From Paraburkholderia youngii (GTDB lineage Bacteria; Pseudomonadota; Gammaproteobacteria; Burkholderiales; Burkholderiaceae), in NCBI RefSeq assembly GCF_013366925.1, contig NZ_JAALDK010000001.1:682001-746000 (forward strand): a stretch of 64,000 nucleotides of DNA, written 5' to 3'. Position numbers and translations under genes: made by a program. The notes under the pieces were generated by a model. It worked only from the letters and a program-made list of their open reading frames with translations. It ran no database searches and was not told the origin of the DNA. Shown in pieces: positions 60,201 through 64,000 of this stretch. Position 1 is the first letter of the stretch; the number at the start of each line of letters is the position of its first letter.

Positions 60201-60628
60201 TTCTCTATGCGACCAAATGCCGTATCGCGGCAGGAGAAGATTCGCGACGATGGGTCGTGCAGGCGCCAGAAATCATTCTTCAGGACCTCCAGCGCGTTCC
60301 GGTTCCATCGAATGCGACGGCGTACCTGCTTCAACGGTTGCAGGAGTGCATTGTGTACCCGACGCTTGAGAGCCCTCAGATGCGAGCGAAGTTTGATTTG
60401 CTGAGGCGTTCACTCTTGGCGCGAACTGGCCGCATGAACGACGCATTCGACTCTGCAGCGCCTGTTAACCCGGCGGAAGAGTGTGCTGGTTTGTTACGGA
60501 CGATGGTTGAAGCAAATACTCTCACGTACGAAGACCTGGTGAAGTTGCTTGAACGTGACCAGCATCTGACGAACTTCACGCCCACAAACCTGTTGCCAGA
60601 ATCTGGGGGCGATAATGACGAAAAATAG
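57248..60628 (+). CDS. gmtZ: Large integrase-like protein, GmtZ-like
   Basis: The ATG at 57248 lies one base after the gmtY stop and gives 1126 residues. Near the C-terminal half a second tyrosine-recombinase core is visible: Arg589 ('YTGLRNNHIQWLD'), His758 and Arg761 ('TPHSARVSVV'), and Tyr792 ('TGQTPATVHHYVK', with Gln where His is usual). A Cys cluster (Cys892, 898, 912, 915) looks like a zinc site. The long N-terminal half is unknown. It is comparable in role to TnpB of Tn554. It overlaps gmtX by 14 bases. Confidence 0.82.
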   Translation: MINITDGELVFNLSGPKLNFAIRDALRRSSRAMLDAYNLGDVNLNGVTTKTNLPACYSMLVELSALKVKKFKFDETYVQNAFSLYITGKGKGKTTEKQFNDFTLCSGRGVLAYKSTYLRVFTTGVGVFLLCLHSNKAITLPTSFNWPFPRLVNGKSVEVGILVCSPMLHFVRELAPTSNKLSHPAFEPVGRDLKRRRYFQTCATKLLLATGWHNPSDGNLAELIEIKRAESKGRLHGSRKLPINLLVDVLKRRYEEQFAISVNDWEVQVASLSVSLARERAHGQVAYEDGDSLRDVLNGSPSMAKPAALRNRVESMASTPGLKRALEAWLDLEDVYIRKIKRESYKDIQSAMGYLNIYLFFYLPRWFANNPGNKLVFPSTPNLLIGGVFVSRLLVASENLPLTFVEVMNKIAEKRNWKGNPYYAKLKQVELFFSFIERNSDELPGCDGFKQALSSDDYPATSNSIGTDKQPMPRRLFGTFIDYIEAIRCHLLVIQTRILDGTLDAVVFNDDISSKGRVLDTIETSDSVGFVPILFVLARSGKESKTIPLRLIPNCLSFDWFELKIHKKIMLPQPHGLNNVLVSLYTGLRNNHIQWLDARTFDCRVVEEKQQFAKLHTNTDKTKTSAWEPHVNFRVIEILRSQKDWRNLIGWPGFSELIYYNNNERTKWPKILPLFSATPDGRPHSDSRYERTWRALLGGFQSIVPDLGEASNFQLCSLEPPYVEFLDAEADSKKKKYGAECDGSGVCVLDIKSKITPHSARVSVVSQFITFLPAEMIGTYVTGQTPATVHHYVKLDPEFLEIELVHQSMVLREKAYRNELEAFATAPRIPDRFIRADDVNSHLARSLRSNLDETLVSYGCVSIVLNEGSNSGLDVLRETRAAYAVENKTEICPYGNHCPPEVVKMWRGPHRCGLCQYAVRSVDHLPALGAKIKQFDEMLFALTEKIVAAMSSDNPQYSDAELDRLEEERLRIGEELAGWKVSEEVLYATKCRIAAGEDSRRWVVQAPEIILQDLQRVPVPSNATAYLLQRLQECIVYPTLESPQMRAKFDLLRRSLLARTGRMNDAFDSAAPVNPAEECAGLLRTMVEANTLTYEDLVKLLERDQHLTNFTPTNLLPESGGDNDEK

Positions 60629-61265
60629 AAATACATTTGAGGCTTATCAGGAAAACAAGCAGTCGAATCGAGAAAAACTCATTACTGAGTTTCTTAAACA
60701 TTTGAAGCAGTCGCGCGCCAAATATCCGCATGTTACAGCGCTTGCGTCTGCGGTCTCCGGTCACATAGCGTTGAGTCAAGGACGACCGTGTGACCAGGCG
60801 ACGATTCTGCGCAACAAAAGATATCGCATGCTGTTGGTCAGCCATTTAGCAACGCAAGCTGGCAGGGAAGTCGCGTATGCGTCGCTTCAGAGCGACGCCG
60901 AGAAGGACGCAGCGCTTGTCTCCGCGCAATTGGAAAGCGCGAACCTTAGACGAGACAACTCGCGGCTGCGAACATATGTCGCGTCGCTGGAGTGTGCTGC
61001 GCAACAACCAGTCGCTAGTGCAGAACGAGATGGAAAGCAGGGAGGAGCGGGGTCCCGTCTTGCTGCAGAACAACTACAAATCGATTTGGCGAAGACGTGT
61101 CAGGCGCTTCACACGCTTCTGCGTTACTCGGAGCGGCTTATCCATTTTGATTCTGAAAAGAAGGAGATAGTTGACAGGTCAAAGCTGCGTGGAAATGTCA
61201 TCGTAGAGCAGAGGCTATTGGGTCCCTTCATCTCCTGGTTGAAGGTCGATCACGATATAGCGTGA
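60615..61265 (+). CDS. gmtX: GmtX-like small helical protein
   Basis: The 216-residue protein starts inside the end of gmtZ. The N-terminal 80 residues look like a helix-turn-helix region ('HVTALASAVSGHIALSQ', 'CDQATILRNKRYRMLLVSHL'), followed by a coiled coil ('DAALVSAQLESANLRRDNSRLRTYV'). This matches the layout of TnpC/DUF6262 proteins that accompany paired tyrosine recombinases, and the GmtX position in the trio. It may guide target choice or strand order. The family assignment rests on context and layout. Confidence 0.7.
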   Translation: MTKNRNTFEAYQENKQSNREKLITEFLKHLKQSRAKYPHVTALASAVSGHIALSQGRPCDQATILRNKRYRMLLVSHLATQAGREVAYASLQSDAEKDAALVSAQLESANLRRDNSRLRTYVASLECAAQQPVASAERDGKQGGAGSRLAAEQLQIDLAKTCQALHTLLRYSERLIHFDSEKKEIVDRSKLRGNVIVEQRLLGPFISWLKVDHDIA

Positions 61266-61274
61266 GGTAGACAA

Positions 61275-61730
61275 ATGAAGAACGGTCAGGAGATTGGGCA
61301 GGACTATGTCGAAGGACTGAGGGCGTTTTTCAAGGCCGGCGGGCCCGTGCCACTCTCCTCCGATGGTGTGCTCAATCTAGCTGAGCTCTCGCGATTGACA
61401 CGGATACCGAAATGCAGTTTCTATCAAAATTCTCGTTTGAAAGAATGCCTAGACGAGCATCTGCGGTCGAACGGTATCTCGCGCCGAGGGACGACGGAGA
61501 AAAAGCAAGCGCAGGAGGCATCCAGTTTCGAGCCAAGTACGGGGTCCGCCGAACCATCGACTTCGGCTCTTGAGCGCAGAATTCAACAGTTGCAGCAACG
61601 CAACGCGATACTGGTCGCGGAGGTAGGCGAATTACGCGCACAAATTAGCCAGTTGCGACTTCGTTTGGGGCGGGAAGACATGATGCTGGAATCGGGCCGT
61701 AGGATCGCCATTCCGGGTGCGCGTGCGTGA
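61275..61730 (+). CDS. Second small HTH/coiled-coil protein in recombinase operon
   Basis: The 151-residue protein follows gmtX by 9 bases. It has the same layout: an N-terminal helix-turn-helix-like part ('LNLAELSRLTRIPKCSFYQN', 'SRLKECLDEHL'), a Ser/Glu/Thr-rich linker and a Leu-heptad coiled coil ('RRIQQLQQRNAILVAEVGEL'). The 'IPKCSFYQNSRLKECL' stretch resembles the 'VSRSTLYRNPEL' pattern of TnpC-type proteins. It overlaps the helicase by 4 bases. It is probably an accessory of the same machinery. Confidence 0.6.
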   Translation: MKNGQEIGQDYVEGLRAFFKAGGPVPLSSDGVLNLAELSRLTRIPKCSFYQNSRLKECLDEHLRSNGISRRGTTEKKQAQEASSFEPSTGSAEPSTSALERRIQQLQQRNAILVAEVGELRAQISQLRLRLGREDMMLESGRRIAIPGARA

Positions 61731-63832
61731 ACGCGGTTGCCTACGTCGAGAGAACCACGTTGCTTGTCGACAAGACAGTAGTTGCATTGCCCAATGGCTT
61801 TACGGTGTTTGACGGCAGTTCCTCGACCGGAGAGCGAATTCGTGTTGTTGTCCCGAGCCCTGTCTTCACGAGAATACCGATGCGCGGTGAGGCGTGGTCC
61901 GTGGAAGGGGTCAGGAAAATCCACCCGACTTATGGCGCTGAACTGGTAGCAGCGTGTTGCCGCTATGAATTACCACGGGGAAGGCTCATTGTCGACTATC
62001 TCGCCCTTTCAGCGAATTTTCCTGGAATCGGCGAAGCGAAAGCGCGTCGCTTATGGGATTTCTTTGGCGATGAACTCGCAGATGTGCTTGGTCGAGGTGA
62101 CCTGACCGCACTTTGTCAGGTGCTGACTGTGCGTGTTGCGCGGGGCCTCGTTGAAGCTTGGGCCGAACGAAAAGCGGAAGCTATGGTCGTCGAATTTCTC
62201 GACACACATGGCTTCGAGCCTAACCTTGCAACTGCAGTCCGTCGGGCTTGGGGTAACGACGCTGCTCGGATGATGGAACTCAATCCCTATTACTTGCTCG
62301 CGTTCACGTCGTGGGCTCCCGTAGACGCTGCGGCTGCCAAGTTGGGAGTCGCACATGATGACCCGCGGCGCCTGATTGGAGCTGTTGAATCGTGTCTCTA
62401 CGACCGACTTTCCGATGGCCATACGATTACAGACGAAGCTACATTGATTCGATGCATCAATCGGCTTCTAGTCAGAGCGTGCGGCGGGCACGCACTCAAA
62501 CTGGCTGTCGAGGAGGGAGCGGTTGTCGGCAGCGCGGAGGCAGGGTATCAGTCGATAGGCGCGGCGGCAATGGAACAAGCGGTAGTCGCAAGGATTCGGT
62601 CGATGTTAGCCGGCGATTTGAGCTTTCTCGAAGAAATTGGCACGCGAACTCGTCAGCCTGATTTCATCGCCTCGGCCGTTGAACGCATTCAGGCGGTACA
62701 CGGGTTCCGGCTGAGTGAAGAACAGATTGAAGCTGTGCGGCTTCCTTTCGAGTCACAATTCAGTATCCTCTGTGGCGGCGCTGGGGTAGGAAAGACTACA
62801 GTGTTGGGCGCAATTGCGGACCTTGCGGTTGCGATGGGCTTCGACGTAATGCCAATGGCGCTCTCAGGCCGCGCGACGAAGCGTATTGAAGAGGGCTCTG
62901 GTCACGCTGCGATGACCATTGCCCGATTCATTGCTGCCGTGTCGGTCGACCAGTTGAAACATCTAAGCTCCCGAGCGATTGTAATAGTCGATGAGGCCTC
63001 GATGTTGGACCTGCCCACAACCTATAGAATTCTCCGCTGTCTCTCTGACGGCGTTAGGGTACTCTTTGTAGGAGATCCAACTCAACTGCCGCCGATCGGT
63101 TTTGGGCTGGTATTCCACCGGCTCGTGAACAATCCCCGAGTCCCATTCGTTGAATTGTCTACGGTACTTCGGCAATCTGCCGTTACTGGAATTCCGAAAG
63201 TCGCTGAGGACGTGCGCCATCATCGACTGCCGTCTTTGGCGCCCTTTAGTGGGGTACAGCCTGGGGTCAGCTTTATTGAGTGTGGCCTTGACGAGATTGT
63301 GCAGCAGTTGCGGATCGTGGCAACTTGCTGGGAGGGCGAAGACTGGAGGATTCTTTCAGCTCTCAAGGTAGGGCGCGCAGGCGTGCGTGCGATCAATGAC
63401 GCATTTCACTTCGACCGGTGCTCGAGAGTTGAGCGTCAACCCAATTTCGAGGTCGGTGAGCCGGTAGTTCACCGTGTCAACGATTACACACGGTCTCTGA
63501 TGAACGGGTCTCTTGGGCAAGTTACCGCCAGAGATGAATTTGGAGGGACTGTAATTGATTTTGACGGGCAACAATTCACGTTTCGACCGGAGGAACTGCG
63601 CGGACGTATTGAGCTTGCGTATGCAATTAGTGTACACAAAGCTCAAGGCTCTCAATTCAAGCGCGTCGCCATAGCGATTCAGCAAAGCAGAGTGCTTGAC
63701 CACTCACTGGTTTACACCGCCTTAACTAGGGGCGTTGAGCAGGTAGTTTTTGTAGGTGCTCGCGCGCCTTTTGAGTCCGCAGTCTTAAATTCTGCTTTTG
63801 CGCAACGGCGGTCTGTAGCGTTCGATGTTTGA
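61727..63832 (+). CDS. RecD2-like SF1B helicase in the element operon
   Basis: The GTG at 61727 overlaps the preceding stop (GTGA) and gives 701 residues. The N-terminal third includes a helix-hairpin-helix-like 'FPGIGEAKARRLWDFFG'. The helicase core has Walker A 'GGAGVGKTT' (Lys356), Walker B 'VDEASM' (Asp422-Glu423), motif III 'VGDPTQLPPIGFG', motif V/VI 'AYAISVHKAQGSQF' and 'LVYTALTRG'. It should move 5' to 3' on DNA. The start-stop overlap ties it to the recombinases, so it may help process or replicate the excised element. It is shorter and simpler than RecBCD RecD partners, and no RecB or RecC is seen. Confidence 0.88.
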   Translation: MNAVAYVERTTLLVDKTVVALPNGFTVFDGSSSTGERIRVVVPSPVFTRIPMRGEAWSVEGVRKIHPTYGAELVAACCRYELPRGRLIVDYLALSANFPGIGEAKARRLWDFFGDELADVLGRGDLTALCQVLTVRVARGLVEAWAERKAEAMVVEFLDTHGFEPNLATAVRRAWGNDAARMMELNPYYLLAFTSWAPVDAAAAKLGVAHDDPRRLIGAVESCLYDRLSDGHTITDEATLIRCINRLLVRACGGHALKLAVEEGAVVGSAEAGYQSIGAAAMEQAVVARIRSMLAGDLSFLEEIGTRTRQPDFIASAVERIQAVHGFRLSEEQIEAVRLPFESQFSILCGGAGVGKTTVLGAIADLAVAMGFDVMPMALSGRATKRIEEGSGHAAMTIARFIAAVSVDQLKHLSSRAIVIVDEASMLDLPTTYRILRCLSDGVRVLFVGDPTQLPPIGFGLVFHRLVNNPRVPFVELSTVLRQSAVTGIPKVAEDVRHHRLPSLAPFSGVQPGVSFIECGLDEIVQQLRIVATCWEGEDWRILSALKVGRAGVRAINDAFHFDRCSRVERQPNFEVGEPVVHRVNDYTRSLMNGSLGQVTARDEFGGTVIDFDGQQFTFRPEELRGRIELAYAISVHKAQGSQFKRVAIAIQQSRVLDHSLVYTALTRGVEQVVFVGARAPFESAVLNSAFAQRRSVAFDV

Positions 63833-64000
63833 CGGCTTTGCATCCCGAGTTCCCCTTTCTGTACTGTCATTGCAACCGCAAACGCCATAATGCTAACGCA
63901 GGGACTACGTCGTCAACGCCATTGGATTTTGCGGACGGCCGGTCTGTATGCCAGATGAACAAAAAAAGTCCCTATTGATTGGAATCACTATCGTAATAAG
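63833..64000. other. Intergenic end of window inside the element
   Basis: After the helicase stop no gene start, terminator or tRNA fragment is seen up to the window edge. The missing 3' half of the host tRNA-Arg is not present here, so the element continues. Confidence 0.6.

Larger units (their letters stand above)
55544..64000. mobile_element. Gamma-mobile-trio-like element inserted in tRNA-Arg(TCT)
   Basis: The element begins where the host tRNA is interrupted. It carries a complete tRNA-Arg(TCT) first, then a five-gene operon with two tyrosine recombinases, two small helical proteins and a RecD-like helicase. Base composition is clearly AT-richer than the host's. The arrangement recombinase (475), large integrase (1126) and small protein (216) matches GmtY-GmtZ-GmtX, described mainly from Gammaproteobacteria, and resembles TnpA-TnpB-TnpC of Tn554. 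The right end lies beyond the window. Confidence 0.78.

Overview
The window is a 64 kb piece of a Burkholderiaceae chromosome, most likely Paraburkholderia or Burkholderia. The core genes have high-GC codon use, and their order fits that family: dnaQ-rnhA-yafS-like-gloB-mltD, carA-carB-greA, yhbY/rlmE-ftsH-folP-glmM, pstSCAB-phoU-phoBR, then ppk1/ppx. Genus and species cannot be fixed from sequence alone. Two mobile elements, each lodged at a tRNA gene, lie at the ends of the window, and a small toxin-immunity relic lies near a third tRNA gene.

Region 1 (1-14,361) is the late half of a T7-like (podovirus-type) prophage: three internal virion proteins, a T7-type tail fibre, a tail-assembly chaperone, holin, small and large terminase, a SAR-type lysozyme, an Rz/Rz1 pair and a convergent tyrosine integrase. 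The integrase sits against the 3' end of tRNA-Val(CAC), so this is a T7-like virus with a temperate life cycle. Early and head genes, and the far attachment site, lie to the left of the window.

Region 2 (14,362-45,675) is housekeeping: DNA proofreading, RNase HI, glyoxalase II and the lytic transglycosylase MltD; an MFS transporter; pyrimidine/arginine precursor synthesis (carAB), with a very large terminator hairpin before greA; ribosome biogenesis (yhbY, rlmE), FtsH, folate (folP) and cell-wall precursor (glmM) genes; then a full phosphate regulon. A tandem Pho box precedes pstS and a second candidate Pho box precedes ppk1. An OlsB-like acyltransferase and a SixA-like phosphatase follow.

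Region 3 (45,676-55,480) is mixed: a polymorphic-toxin-like ORF fused in frame to a DUF4279 immunity-like protein, apparently by a one-base deletion; tRNA-Pro(TGG); several very small membrane proteins and lipoproteins; a MATE transporter; a gene-free stretch of about 1 kb with an orphan terminator; an NlpD-like lipoprotein; an aldose 1-epimerase; and UppP.

Region 4 (55,487 to beyond 64,000) is the most interesting part. A host tRNA-Arg(TCT) gene is cut off inside its T-arm. Immediately inside the insertion is a complete but different tRNA-Arg(TCT), apparently a replacement. Next comes a tightly packed five-gene operon in AT-richer DNA: two large tyrosine recombinases (resembling GmtY and GmtZ of the gamma-mobile-trio elements), a GmtX-like helical protein, a second small protein of the same layout, and a RecD2-like helicase. 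The right end and any cargo lie outside the window.
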